This document shows positions 40,153 through 49,173 of a stretch of 64,000 bases of DNA, piece by piece. Positions within the stretch are counted from its first letter, which is position 1, and every line of letters starts with the position of its first letter. The position numbers were made by a program, and so were the translations under genes. The stretch is from Thermoplasmataceae archaeon (GTDB lineage Archaea; Thermoplasmatota; Thermoplasmata; Thermoplasmatales; Thermoplasmataceae), in the NCBI GenBank assembly GCA_038729425.1, contig JAVYSB010000002.1:209097-273096 (forward strand), given 5' to 3'. Under the pieces are notes generated by a model. It had not been told where the DNA came from. It was given only the letters and a program-made list of their open reading frames with translations, and did not search any database.

Positions 40153-40501
40153 ACGTAGGGTACTTAGAATGATAATGGAAGCATCAAGGGATTCTATGCC
40201 CAAGGAATTTGGCGCATATCTCAGAGCGGAAAAAAACGTCATTTATGAGATAGCAATTCTTCCGGGAACCATTCAGGGAGACAAGCACACGATTTTTCAG
40301 ACATACAATAAACCAATAGATTTCTCAATTGTTGGGAGCGTTCACTCTCATCCTTCCGGAGTTACGCTGCCATCCGATGCCGACATACATATGTTTCAGA
40401 ACAGTGGCCCCATCCACCTCATAGTTGGCTACCCCTTCCGATTGAGCGATTATTCCGCCTACAATCAGGATGGTAGGAAGACGGAGATTAAAATTATATG
40501 A
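40139..40501 (+). CDS. JAMM/MPN-domain metalloprotease-like protein
   Basis: A 120-residue single-domain protein with the full JAMM zinc motif: Glu23 (PKEFGAYL), His69 and His71 in SVHSHPSG, then Ser79 and Asp82. Archaeal JAMM proteins cleave SAMP or other ubiquitin-like conjugates, or trim small-protein C-termini in sulfur transfer. The TTG start within the end of nadK keeps the N-terminal helix; ATG at 40169 is an alternative. The substrate cannot be inferred from its neighbours. Confidence 0.85.
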   Translation: MWSIRRRVLRMIMEASRDSMPKEFGAYLRAEKNVIYEIAILPGTIQGDKHTIFQTYNKPIDFSIVGSVHSHPSGVTLPSDADIHMFQNSGPIHLIVGYPFRLSDYSAYNQDGRKTEIKII

Positions 40502-40529
40502 GGTGCACGATCAGCCGGGTTGTGTGCCT

Positions 40530-41417
40530 TCACTGTTTCAGGTTCCTGCTAAACAGATCATGGTCTTCTTTCTCATATTCGTCATAACCGATGATATTGT
40601 AATATTCTTTGCGGGTCATCAGTTTGTCCAGAAAGCTTGTCTGTGTTCCGAGTTTGATGAGGTCAGTATAGACTTCCAGTGCGTTCTTGAGAAATGCCCT
40701 GAAAACTGTCAGTGGAAAGATCACCATTCTGTAGCCTGCTTCCTTTAGCTCTTTCACAGACAGTAGTGGGCTCTTCCCAAATTCTGTCATGTTGGCCATC
40801 AGTGGACCGTTCACCCTTTTGGCAAACTCAATGAACTCATCTTTTCCTTCTAAGGCTTCTGTAAAGACCGCGTCTGCTCCGGCCTCGAAATAATTGTTTG
40901 CTCTAGCTATGGCATCTTCCAGTCCGTTTACAGATCTGGAGTCTGTCCTGGCAATGATCATGAAATCTGGGTCATTCCTAGCTTCCACGGCCGCTCTTAT
41001 CTTCGAGATCATTTCTCTGGTATCTATGATCCTCTTTCCGTTCAGATGTCCGCATTTCTTTGGCAGAACCTGATCCTCCATATGAACTGCCGAAACACCT
41101 GCACGCTCCATCTCCCTTACTGTTCTTGTAACGTTGATAGTCTCTCCAAATCCCGTATCTATATCTGCGATCAGGGGCGATCTGGTGACGTTTACGATTT
41201 TCCCGGCTTCAGCCGCAACCTCGGTGAGCGTTGTCACTGAAAGATCAGGAAAGCCCATGGCTCCAGCGACGCCTGAACCAGAAAGGTAAGTGGATTTGAA
41301 GCCGGCCTTCTCAGCTATCATGGCCGAGATCCCGTTGAATACTCCGGCTGAGAAGACAAAACCATCATTGACCTGTCTTCTGAGTTCTGAAGGGCCAAGA
41401 TTACGATTGTCTCTCAT
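40530..41417 (-). CDS. prpB: methylisocitrate lyase / isocitrate lyase family
   Basis: A TIM-barrel lyase of 295 residues. The catalytic cysteine motif KKCGH (LPKKCGHLNGK) and IADIDTGFG identify the PEP mutase/isocitrate lyase superfamily, methylisocitrate lyase subgroup. It cleaves 2-methylisocitrate to pyruvate and succinate. Its ATG overlaps the end of prpD by 17 nt, which supports the propionate role. Confidence 0.9.
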   Translation of the reverse strand: MRDNRNLGPSELRRQVNDGFVFSAGVFNGISAMIAEKAGFKSTYLSGSGVAGAMGFPDLSVTTLTEVAAEAGKIVNVTRSPLIADIDTGFGETINVTRTVREMERAGVSAVHMEDQVLPKKCGHLNGKRIIDTREMISKIRAAVEARNDPDFMIIARTDSRSVNGLEDAIARANNYFEAGADAVFTEALEGKDEFIEFAKRVNGPLMANMTEFGKSPLLSVKELKEAGYRMVIFPLTVFRAFLKNALEVYTDLIKLGTQTSFLDKLMTRKEYYNIIGYDEYEKEDHDLFSRNLKQ

Positions 41418-42741
41418 TACGGACGTTCTTAATCACCTCCATGAGTTCTACCGCGTCACTTCTGTCAAAACGTTTTGCCAGGTCCACGACCTCATTCGCG
41501 CTCCTCTCGCTCATAACCTTCATTCCCTTGGCAAGGACATCATCCCATGTATAGGGTTTCCGGTGGTGTCCTTTGGGAACGTCAAGTTCCTCAGCGATCG
41601 TTTGCTTGTCAGTTTCCACTGTAATCTTGACTGGTAGGAATTCTGGATACATTCTGTTGAACCGTTCCGTCACCGTATAACTGGATTTATCAATCAGGGA
41701 AAGTATCTTTGGGTCGTTCAGAAAGTGCTGCTTATAAGAGTCGGGTGTCGGATCTCCGTAAACAAGTGAATAGGCTACCAGATATGGCATACTGTGGTCT
41801 GCGGTCTCCTTTGTCTGCGGTCTAAGTTTTTCAGGATCCTTGATAATGATCTTGTTAGCTACTTCAAACGTTTCCACGGATATTTTCCTGATACCGCCCG
41901 TAAGTTTACCACGAATCTTCAGTGCGGCTTCAACGGCACTCATGGCATGGTATTCAACGGGGTAGTTCTTAATCATGGTCCTCATGACTCTTCTCTTCCC
42001 GATCGAGAGAACCAGTGGGCCGGAAACCTGTTTTATAAATGCCATTTCCCCGTTGAATATCGGTGATGGTCCCGTAAATCCATTCAGAGCAAGACAAGCA
42101 GCGAACACAGTGTTCCTTGATGCATTGGCCGCAGTGGTGCCTTTCCACATGCTGAGTTCTCCGGCTCTAGTCTGCCTCATGCTTATGTTATTGTTTATGC
42201 CTAGATTCAGGAGATTCTCAAAGTGTGATTCATCCATGTCGAGCAGGTTTCCAATTCCTGCGGCGGATGAAATGGATATATATGTGACGTGGTCCCATCC
42301 CCTGTCCCTTATAGAAACAGCATCTGACAGAGATCCTACCACCTCATAGGCGACATCTATAGCCTTTATAATGTCGCTTCCTGACGATTCAAAGGGCTCT
42401 GCCATAGCCAGGATTGGAGGGATGTTATCAGAAGGATGGAGAGCCTCCTTAGACAGATATGTGTCACTGTAATCCAGGTACCTGGTCATGGACCCGTTCA
42501 GGAAGGTAGCTATGTCAACAGATGCTTTTTCCCCCGTGAAGAATATAGTGGAATTGTATTTTCCTTTGGAGGGGAGAAGCGCCTTTCTCTCCAGCATCAC
42601 AGGTTCAGAATTCGAGGCAGCATATGCTACAAACAGTGAGTCTGCGATTCTCTTCTTGATCTCATCCGCTCTCTGCGTGTCAATTCCCTCGCTTTTTACC
42701 TCTGCAGAATAATTAAAAATGTCACCAACTACTGGGTCCAT
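41401..42741 (-). CDS. prpD: 2-methylcitrate dehydratase (MmgE/PrpD family)
   Basis: A 446-residue MmgE/PrpD protein. Family features include the N-terminal helical part, LDYSDTYLSKEALHPSDNIPP, GNLLDMDESHFENLLNLGINNN and NYPVEYHAMSAVEAAL. It dehydrates 2-methylcitrate in propionate catabolism. The ATG at 42741 is chosen because a TATA box is centred 25 nt upstream; the frame is open for another 57 codons upstream, but those residues are not family-like. Confidence 0.9.
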   Translation of the reverse strand: MDPVVGDIFNYSAEVKSEGIDTQRADEIKKRIADSLFVAYAASNSEPVMLERKALLPSKGKYNSTIFFTGEKASVDIATFLNGSMTRYLDYSDTYLSKEALHPSDNIPPILAMAEPFESSGSDIIKAIDVAYEVVGSLSDAVSIRDRGWDHVTYISISSAAGIGNLLDMDESHFENLLNLGINNNISMRQTRAGELSMWKGTTAANASRNTVFAACLALNGFTGPSPIFNGEMAFIKQVSGPLVLSIGKRRVMRTMIKNYPVEYHAMSAVEAALKIRGKLTGGIRKISVETFEVANKIIIKDPEKLRPQTKETADHSMPYLVAYSLVYGDPTPDSYKQHFLNDPKILSLIDKSSYTVTERFNRMYPEFLPVKITVETDKQTIAEELDVPKGHHRKPYTWDDVLAKGMKVMSERSANEVVDLAKRFDRSDAVELMEVIKNVRNERQS

Positions 42742-42760
42742 AAATATGGATATGCAGTCC

Positions 42761-42768
42761 TTATAAAT
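42761..42768 (-). promoter_or_regulatory. TATA box of prpD-prpB
   Basis: On the minus strand the sequence ATTTATAA is centred about 25 nt before ATG 42741, indicating a leaderless transcript and fixing the prpD start. Confidence 0.6.
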
Positions 42769-42908
42769 AAAAATCAGTGAGGTTTCAACAGCGTTCAGGA
42801 TGGAAATACGTTGCTTTAAGGAAAATGTGACACGAAGTTGTAAAAATTTACATGATAATTTCTGATAAACGATGCGCAAAAAGCAAAATACCCAAATCGG
42901 CCAGCGTT

Positions 42909-44162
42909 TCACTTCTTGGTTGCCTGCCTGGTTTTATCCGATAAAAGAAGTTCCGCAATAAGGAGTATGATGGCAGCTGCCAGCGAAGTAACGGCTGCGT
43001 ATATGTATGAACCAATCACGCTTATGACAAAGATTACTCCCATAACCAAGTTTGAAACGAAGAGTCCTATGGCCCTGCTTGAGCTGAGCCATCCCATTCC
43101 GGATGACATTTTCTTAGCCTTGGTTACAGCAGCTATCATCACCGGTTCGAATGTTTCTACCGATCCCGTTGCAAAACCAAGACCAGCCGCCCCAATATAG
43201 TAAAGGTAAATTCCTCCCTGAAAGGCGTACGAAAGGCCTATGATCAGCGAGGAAACTGCGGCAAGCAAGTACCCTAGTGACCAAAGCGTTCTTAGCGGTT
43301 TCTTTCCCCTCAATGTTCCAAGCAAGAACCCGGAAAATGCCGATACGCTGAGGTATACGCCGAATGTAAGTATTCCGAAAACATAACTTCCAGTTGCAGC
43401 TGAAACCGTTATGACTGGAAAACCCATGGCGTAATAACTGAAGCCAAACAGGGTAGCCGAAACGATTATTGCCCTGAATATAAAATTATTTTTCTGGATG
43501 GCGGGGTCATCTTCATCTTGAGCATTCATCGTCTCGGACCTGATTTTTTCTGCTGTGTAATCTTTGTGTTCGTCGGTTCCCGCCATTGCCAGGCATACAC
43601 TCGAAACAAGTATCGGAACACTGGTTATCAGGATAATTTCCTTCAGAGACACGCCAACAAGGATAAGTACGACAGAGTAAGAGACGGCAATAATTCCACC
43701 TCCTATGTCAAGGGCATGAAGGAATCCAAAAATGTTCGATCTGTACGCCGGATCAGATATTTCAACCATCCATGCCCTCCTGGCCGGAGTTCTGAAATAT
43801 CGTGCCCACCAACCGAATATGAAAAGTGCACCGAGAATATAGATGTTACTGAAAAGGACGCTTATGGACATCAGCGGAATCAGAAGGTTTCCAATCAATG
43901 AAATGCCTTTCTTACCATATTTTTCTCCAAGTATTCCTCCGATAAGAGAGAATCCGGAACCAGCTCCGAAACTGATCGCCAGTAGTAAACCGTAGATGTA
44001 GGCTGGCTGATGCATCTGTACTACCAGCAAGATGGCGAAAACCGCCGTCACAGCCTGATAGCCAGCATCCGCAAAAAAAGCTGAGAAAGATAACAGTGCA
44101 ACGTTTCTGCTCAGGTACCTTCTACGATCTTCTGGCATGACTGTGTCCGAACAGCTTATCAT
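42909..44162 (-). CDS. MFS transporter
   Basis: A 417-residue major-facilitator protein with about twelve hydrophobic helices in two halves joined by a charged loop (around residues 205-235). The loop-2/3 motif GGILGEKYGKKG matches the MFS motif A region, and RTPARRAW follows helix 4. The substrate is unknown. It lies upstream of prpD on the same strand, but prpD has its own promoter, so an organic-acid role is only suggestive. A second ATG eight codons in (44138) is possible. Confidence 0.85.
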   Translation of the reverse strand: MISCSDTVMPEDRRRYLSRNVALLSFSAFFADAGYQAVTAVFAILLVVQMHQPAYIYGLLLAISFGAGSGFSLIGGILGEKYGKKGISLIGNLLIPLMSISVLFSNIYILGALFIFGWWARYFRTPARRAWMVEISDPAYRSNIFGFLHALDIGGGIIAVSYSVVLILVGVSLKEIILITSVPILVSSVCLAMAGTDEHKDYTAEKIRSETMNAQDEDDPAIQKNNFIFRAIIVSATLFGFSYYAMGFPVITVSAATGSYVFGILTFGVYLSVSAFSGFLLGTLRGKKPLRTLWSLGYLLAAVSSLIIGLSYAFQGGIYLYYIGAAGLGFATGSVETFEPVMIAAVTKAKKMSSGMGWLSSSRAIGLFVSNLVMGVIFVISVIGSYIYAAVTSLAAAIILLIAELLLSDKTRQATKK

Positions 44163-44480
44163 AACGGTGTTGAATAATATTTTGCCAATACCTGCTCTCT
44201 TCGCCGGGTATTCCTGATTTCTATTCCGGGATTAATATGTATAAATGAATTCTCCCTTATCATCAGGAAAACTGGAGGAAATTCATGAAAGAAAATATTT
44301 GCTTCCCTGGCTTTATAATTAAGATATGGGGCATTTAAATAACATACGAAATACGGGCTTATTTAATACGATCTAGATCCGGAAAGGACGCAAGAAAAAA
44401 TAAATGCGAGCATAATGTGATGATCACGAGCTTAGTATTTTTCGTAGCCTTTGCCAGGTGTCATTAATTATCTTGGGGGA
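44163..44480. other. intergenic stretch, nothing recognised
   Basis: An AT-rich gap of 318 bp between the MFS gene and the TenA-like gene. I see several TATA-like runs but no RNA gene and no open frame of more than about 20 codons with family-like sequence. Confidence 0.5.
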
Positions 44481-45125
44481 TTACAACAGGTCATTATCAG
44501 CAACAACGTCATCCAAGTATCTGATTTCGAGATTTGCTGCAATTTTAAATGCAAGTTCATCACCGGGATCGTGATGATCTAGGGCATTAAATAACCCGAT
44601 AAAGTCTTCGACCATGCTCCTCTGTTTGGTCGACCCATAATATGCTAACAGCGGCCTGTAGATATCCTTTGCTGTTTTGCGATATCTGTTTCCTATTTCA
44701 TAGCGTCCAATTAGGAAAGGAAGCAGTGAAGCTACCGAAGAACTGATGGGAAACTGGCTGCATGTCTTGTACAGGAAGGAGTAATAGGAGAGAGTTGACA
44801 GCAGCGGTTGGTTTATCAGATCGGGGCCGGAATTGTTGATCTCACCAAGGCTGTTCATGAGCTGGTGGCTGAACATGTATTCTTCATACGTGATCTGTGA
44901 AAGCGAGAGCAGGGATTGAGAGTCGTCGGCATCGGGCATTCTAGCAGAAAGAACTGCCACATTTCCAGAAATCTCCTTCAGCAAAAGCCTGTTCTGAGAA
45001 AGGAAGAAAATAAACCTCTCAGTAGGTAAGGAGCCACTTTCCATAGAAAGGGTGAGCTTCCCGTCGACGATCCTATCCATTACATTCCCGTTCTTTGCCA
45101 CCATCTTATTAAAGGTATCAAGCAT
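44481..45125 (-). CDS. TenA/THI-4-like protein lacking the catalytic cysteine
   Basis: A 214-residue all-helical protein of the TenA (thiaminase II, haem-oxygenase-like) fold. RFIFFLSQNRLLLKE corresponds to the usual YLIQD segment, and ASLLPFLIGRYEIGNRY to the LLPCYWxYxEIG segment. In the latter, the catalytic Cys is Phe. It is therefore unlikely to be a classic thiaminase; it may act on another thiamine-related or heme-like ligand. It is on the same strand as, and 61 nt downstream of, an MFS gene. Confidence 0.65.
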   Translation of the reverse strand: MLDTFNKMVAKNGNVMDRIVDGKLTLSMESGSLPTERFIFFLSQNRLLLKEISGNVAVLSARMPDADDSQSLLSLSQITYEEYMFSHQLMNSLGEINNSGPDLINQPLLSTLSYYSFLYKTCSQFPISSSVASLLPFLIGRYEIGNRYRKTAKDIYRPLLAYYGSTKQRSMVEDFIGLFNALDHHDPGDELAFKIAANLEIRYLDDVVADNDLL

Positions 45126-45186
45126 AAACAGTATGGATATTCAGACACACTATTAATTTTGGCGATCTCGATCAAATGTATTATCC

Positions 45187-46332
45187 CTATAAATTAGTCT
45201 TCCGATACCTCCAGTAAAATAGGAAGTCGTAGAATATCTTGACTCCCCCTGCAGAAATAAAAAGGAGGGGAGGATAAAGTTCAAAAAAAGCCCCGCCTAT
45301 GGCTGGTCCAGGGATCTGGAAGAAGTTCCTTACCATCACGAACCTGGAATTTGCCTTGACCCTCTGATCATGAGGGATCAGAGTGTTTACGAAACTGTCT
45401 CTCGCCGGGACGTCCATCTGGCTTGTAGTCTGCCTGAGATACAGGAGGGCTTCAGAAATTACGAGGGAATGAAGGATGGGTATCAAAATAAGAAATACGT
45501 TGCTCACTATGTGAGTATACACCATAGTCCTGACAAGGCCCATCCTGTTAGATATCGCTGATGAAATGATGATGGAAAGCGCAGTAACGATGTTAACAAT
45601 CACAAATATCAATCCCACCTGGGCAAGCGAAACTCCGTAAACGATCTTGAACCATAGGGAGATCATTGACGTTATAACCAGCCCTCCTCCCAGAGAGTCT
45701 AGTGAGAACAGGAAGGAGAGCATGGGAACATCAGGGTTTTTTGCCTCACTCTTGATGGGGGCAATTCGGTCTTTATGCCTGAAAGTGATGGTTGAGGTGC
45801 TGTAGGTTATAAACTGAACGAAGGAAAGGACGAAACAGATCTCGTAAAAGAATTCAATATTCCCATGATAAAGGAGGAAAATCACGCCTGACGCCACGGC
45901 TGCAGAAGCATACGATCCGAAGTTGTAAATCGCGAATGCTACGTTCTTGCTCCTCCTCTCCTGCTCCACTATGCTTATGGAGTACTGTTCAATCGCCTGG
46001 TTGTTTGTGAAGTCCTTTCCTGACAGGGGTATACCTCCTATAATAATTGAGAGAATGTAGAAAGGGAGCGTTCGCAAGGTGATTAATAAGAGAAGAGATA
46101 ACGTCAGAAGTGCACTTAGCAGGATAAGTTTTAATCTGTCACCTATGATTAGCCTTGAAAAGCCGTAAACAAAGAACGTCGAGACAACCCCGCTCATCAT
46201 TATTATCAAAGCGATATAGACAGCCGGGACTTCAAAGCCAGAAAGATAGTACGGGGCCGTTATGGCAAGAATGGAGAAGATGAACGTTCTCGCTGTCCTA
46301 TTGATGGAAATCAACTTGGTGGATGCCTGCAT
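45187..46332 (-). CDS. MFS transporter
   Basis: A 381-residue protein with about eleven or twelve hydrophobic helices, consistent with an MFS carrier. A conserved-looking part is RQTTSQMDVPARDSFVNTLIP near the tenth helix, reminiscent of drug/metal-type MFS proteins in thermoacidophiles. The substrate is unknown. It is divergent from the XPB helicase gene and followed by the TenA-like gene, so transport of a vitamin precursor is possible but unproven. Confidence 0.82.
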   Translation of the reverse strand: MQASTKLISINRTARTFIFSILAITAPYYLSGFEVPAVYIALIIMMSGVVSTFFVYGFSRLIIGDRLKLILLSALLTLSLLLLITLRTLPFYILSIIIGGIPLSGKDFTNNQAIEQYSISIVEQERRSKNVAFAIYNFGSYASAAVASGVIFLLYHGNIEFFYEICFVLSFVQFITYSTSTITFRHKDRIAPIKSEAKNPDVPMLSFLFSLDSLGGGLVITSMISLWFKIVYGVSLAQVGLIFVIVNIVTALSIIISSAISNRMGLVRTMVYTHIVSNVFLILIPILHSLVISEALLYLRQTTSQMDVPARDSFVNTLIPHDQRVKANSRFVMVRNFFQIPGPAIGGAFFELYPPLLFISAGGVKIFYDFLFYWRYRKTNL

Positions 46333-46445
46333 TTCACTTCCTTATCGGTACAGTAGTAAAAAAAAGTGTGGGAGATAGAAACACCCTAGTTTGGGTTCTA
46401 TATACTTTTATTAATTCATTACAGATACAAATCACAGAATCAGAT

Positions 46446-47759
46446 ATGAATATAACTTACCGGAGCGGAAGAATAACCGTCTCGCAAGGCAGCGGTGGGG
46501 AACCAGGCGCTTCTTTTCCCGCTTACACCTATTCCGAACTGAAAGCCAGATACCCTGAAGCCGAAGATATGGTTTTCCAGGATCAAAAGCCAGTAAATCT
46601 TAAGATGAAAGGCACGCTGAGGCCATATCAGGTTGAATCTATTGATCAGTGGGAAAAAAACGGCTGCAGAGGAATAATAGTCCTTCCAACTGCAGCCGGA
46701 AAGACACATATAGGCATGGAAGCTATAGCGAGGCTTTCCTGCAGCACTATCATCATAGCACCAACAATAGAGCTGATTACGCAATGGAGGTTGAAACTCT
46801 CTGAGACATTCGAGACCGAAATAGGGCAGATAGGTGGAGGGATTCGGGAAATAAGGGATATTTCTGTATGTACCTATGATTCTGCATTCCTAATGGCAGA
46901 TATGCTTGGGAATCGATTCAAGTTCCTGCTTATTGACGAGGTCCATCATCTTGCTTCGGAGCAGTTCCGGCAGATAGCCGTCAAATTCGCGTCACCGTTC
47001 AGGATGGGTCTTACAGCGACATATGAGAGGACGGACAAGCTCCATGAAACGCTAGAGGATGTCATGGGAGGAAAAATCTTCGAGATGGGCTACAAGGAAC
47101 TGAGCGAATATATAGCTGATTACAAAATCATCAGGCTTCCTGTGGAGCTTACCCCGGAAGAAACAGATGAATATGAACGAAACAGGGACATTTTCACGAA
47201 CTATCTGAGGAGCCACAGTGTCAAGCTTGGTGGACCTTGGGATTTTGAGAAGTTTATCATGAGATCTTGGTCAAGGGAAGGGCGTGAGGCACTTAATGCC
47301 TGGAGGCGTGCAAGGGAAATAGCTTTCAATTCAAGAGTAAAGATCGATGCGGTGAGGTACGTCCTGCGCAGGCATCCCGGGGAAAAAATAATCGTGTTTT
47401 CCGAGGACACAAACACGGCTTACATGATATCCAGGGAGTTTCTTGTTCCAGCACTCACTTATCTGACTCCTATCGGTGAGAGGAAGCATTACCTTGAAAT
47501 GTTCAAAAATGGAGATGTATACACCATCGCGGCTTCTAGGATCCTGGACGAGGGAGTTGACGTACCGGACGCTTCCGTGGCTATCGTTCTCAGCGGTTCC
47601 GGGAGCACAAGGCAGTTCCGGCAGAGGCTTGGACGGATACTCCGGCCAGGAGACTCGAAGAAGAGCACCATGTACGAGGTAGTGACAAGTGGCACTTCCG
47701 AATTTGGGACTTCAAAAAGGAGGCGCAAAGGTGTTCCCGAACGAATTGATGCAGATTAG
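46446..47759 (+). CDS. xpb: XPB-family DNA helicase
   Basis: A superfamily 2 helicase, the archaeal homologue of TFIIH XPB. Motifs: Walker A LPTAAGKT (residues 80-87), DEVHH (from about 164), GLTATYERTD, the thumb-containing middle part, and motif VI RQFRQRLGRILRP. The DNA-damage recognition domain at the N-terminus is short. The ATG at 46446 (437 residues) is preferred; the frame is open for 41 codons upstream without family sequence. Its end overlaps the Bax1 gene by 29 nt; the two proteins form a helicase-nuclease complex in archaea. Confidence 0.93.
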   Translation: MNITYRSGRITVSQGSGGEPGASFPAYTYSELKARYPEAEDMVFQDQKPVNLKMKGTLRPYQVESIDQWEKNGCRGIIVLPTAAGKTHIGMEAIARLSCSTIIIAPTIELITQWRLKLSETFETEIGQIGGGIREIRDISVCTYDSAFLMADMLGNRFKFLLIDEVHHLASEQFRQIAVKFASPFRMGLTATYERTDKLHETLEDVMGGKIFEMGYKELSEYIADYKIIRLPVELTPEETDEYERNRDIFTNYLRSHSVKLGGPWDFEKFIMRSWSREGREALNAWRRAREIAFNSRVKIDAVRYVLRRHPGEKIIVFSEDTNTAYMISREFLVPALTYLTPIGERKHYLEMFKNGDVYTIAASRILDEGVDVPDASVAIVLSGSGSTRQFRQRLGRILRPGDSKKSTMYEVVTSGTSEFGTSKRRRKGVPERIDAD

Positions 47760-49068
47760 ACGCACGAAAGATGGCCGAGTTTTCCCAGTTTTCCTGAAGG
47801 ATGAGGAGATCCGTTATTGCACAGATATCAACAGCATCTTTAGATCCAGTAAAGGGAGGACGAGAGGTGAAATAGAAAGGGAGATTCGGGAACTGGAACT
47901 GAGGTCTGAGAAGCATAAAATCGTCAGGGCACTTGGAGTTATTATGACCAGGAGAACCGTTTTCGTTCCACCGACACATGTGCCTGCTTCCGAGATTCGC
48001 GACTTTCTTTTCAAGCGTGCAAGGTTTGCCGTATTCCGAGAGGAAGAAAAAGATGTCATTCTTCAGGCAGCTTCAGATGAATTTCACATAACGAAGGAAG
48101 AAGTGGTATTGGGAATGTACGGAGATAAGGAATCGGAGCAGGTAATCGAATCCTCGGCAGTGATGGATGATCACGATCTGGCCAGGGAATTCAACATGGA
48201 GATGCTTGAGACCCTGCTGTCCAGGTCCATCAGCCTTAAAGTCACCGGTGAAATTGACTGGCAAGGGATTTCAACCGTAGCAAGATTAAAGGGAATCGAA
48301 GCCAGGATTAAGACAGATGCCGGTCTACCGGTGGAAATTCAGATCTTTCCGCCTTCAAATGGGAGAGGGAGAGGTAGCGGTGGGATGTCGGCATTTCTCG
48401 AGCTTGTGAGAACAGTCATGATTTCAGTGAACTGGGCAATAGAAGCGCAGGTCCTCATTGAAAACAAAACCTGGGGCAGGAAGGACGTTCTCTGGCTTCA
48501 CCTGGGAACAGAATCCTTGTATTACCTTCCAAAAAAAATCGAGGTCAGCACAATTGATATCCCACCATGGGTAAGATTTTCACGCGAGATCTTGAAAATT
48601 GGAGAAAACACATATTTTCCGTCATTTGAAATAAAACTAGCTGACAGGAAATACTTTGTATTCATATCCGGACCAAAATATATTGAGGACGACTTAAAAA
48701 TGTCTCTTGAACTTGAGAAAGCCGGGATAAATTTTGTCGTAGCTGTCATCAATCACAAAACAAGGGAAGCGAGAAACCACTGGCTATTCTACAGCGGTGC
48801 GCTAAACTGGGACGCTTTGAGGGATTCCCTGGCGGATTCAAAGACAGCTCTGAGGCATAGAGATGATCAGAACAGGACAAAAAAGATGGAAAATGAGTTG
48901 GACAAGGATCTGATTAACGAGGTTAAGATGAACATTGAAAAGCTTTACCCGGATTCAGACAGGATCGTTGACTATATAGAATCGAAAGGGCTCATCGCAA
49001 ACAGGGTTCTCACTGCGTTAGGATACAAGGTTAGGTGGAATGGCCTTCAGATGGTTGTCAAGCGATAA
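47731..49068 (+). CDS. bax1: Bax1 nuclease (DUF790), XPB partner
   Basis: A 445-residue DUF790 protein, known in archaea as Bax1, a structure-specific nuclease that works with XPB in nucleotide excision repair-like processing. The N-terminus FPNELMQIRRTKDGRVFPVFL is typical. The GTG at 47731 is preceded by a strong Shine-Dalgarno (AAGGAGGCG, about 47717) inside the XPB gene, so translation is coupled. The nuclease core lies in the last third (EAQVLIENKTWGRKDVLWL, FPSFEIKLADRKYFVFISG). Confidence 0.9.
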   Translation: MFPNELMQIRRTKDGRVFPVFLKDEEIRYCTDINSIFRSSKGRTRGEIEREIRELELRSEKHKIVRALGVIMTRRTVFVPPTHVPASEIRDFLFKRARFAVFREEEKDVILQAASDEFHITKEEVVLGMYGDKESEQVIESSAVMDDHDLAREFNMEMLETLLSRSISLKVTGEIDWQGISTVARLKGIEARIKTDAGLPVEIQIFPPSNGRGRGSGGMSAFLELVRTVMISVNWAIEAQVLIENKTWGRKDVLWLHLGTESLYYLPKKIEVSTIDIPPWVRFSREILKIGENTYFPSFEIKLADRKYFVFISGPKYIEDDLKMSLELEKAGINFVVAVINHKTREARNHWLFYSGALNWDALRDSLADSKTALRHRDDQNRTKKMENELDKDLINEVKMNIEKLYPDSDRIVDYIESKGLIANRVLTALGYKVRWNGLQMVVKR

Positions 49069-49071
49069 ACC

Positions 49072-49133
49072 CTTTGGGAAATAGGATGCTAGATCACAAT
49101 ATGAATTTCCAATTAGCTCCCAAAGCATCCTAT
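49072..49133. repeat. overlapping inverted repeats between bax1 and the TIR gene
   Basis: Two perfect inverted repeats cross each other: CTTTGGGA (49072-49079) with TCCCAAAG (49118-49125), and ATAGGATGCT (49081-49090) with AGCATCCTAT (49124-49133). As RNA they could form mutually exclusive hairpins or a pseudoknot. The position right after the bax1 stop and before the TIR promoter allows a terminator or a regulator. Confidence 0.5.
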
Positions 49134-49173
49134 ACAGGTGCCGGTTCCTATAAAGGTTTAATAGCTGCAATAC

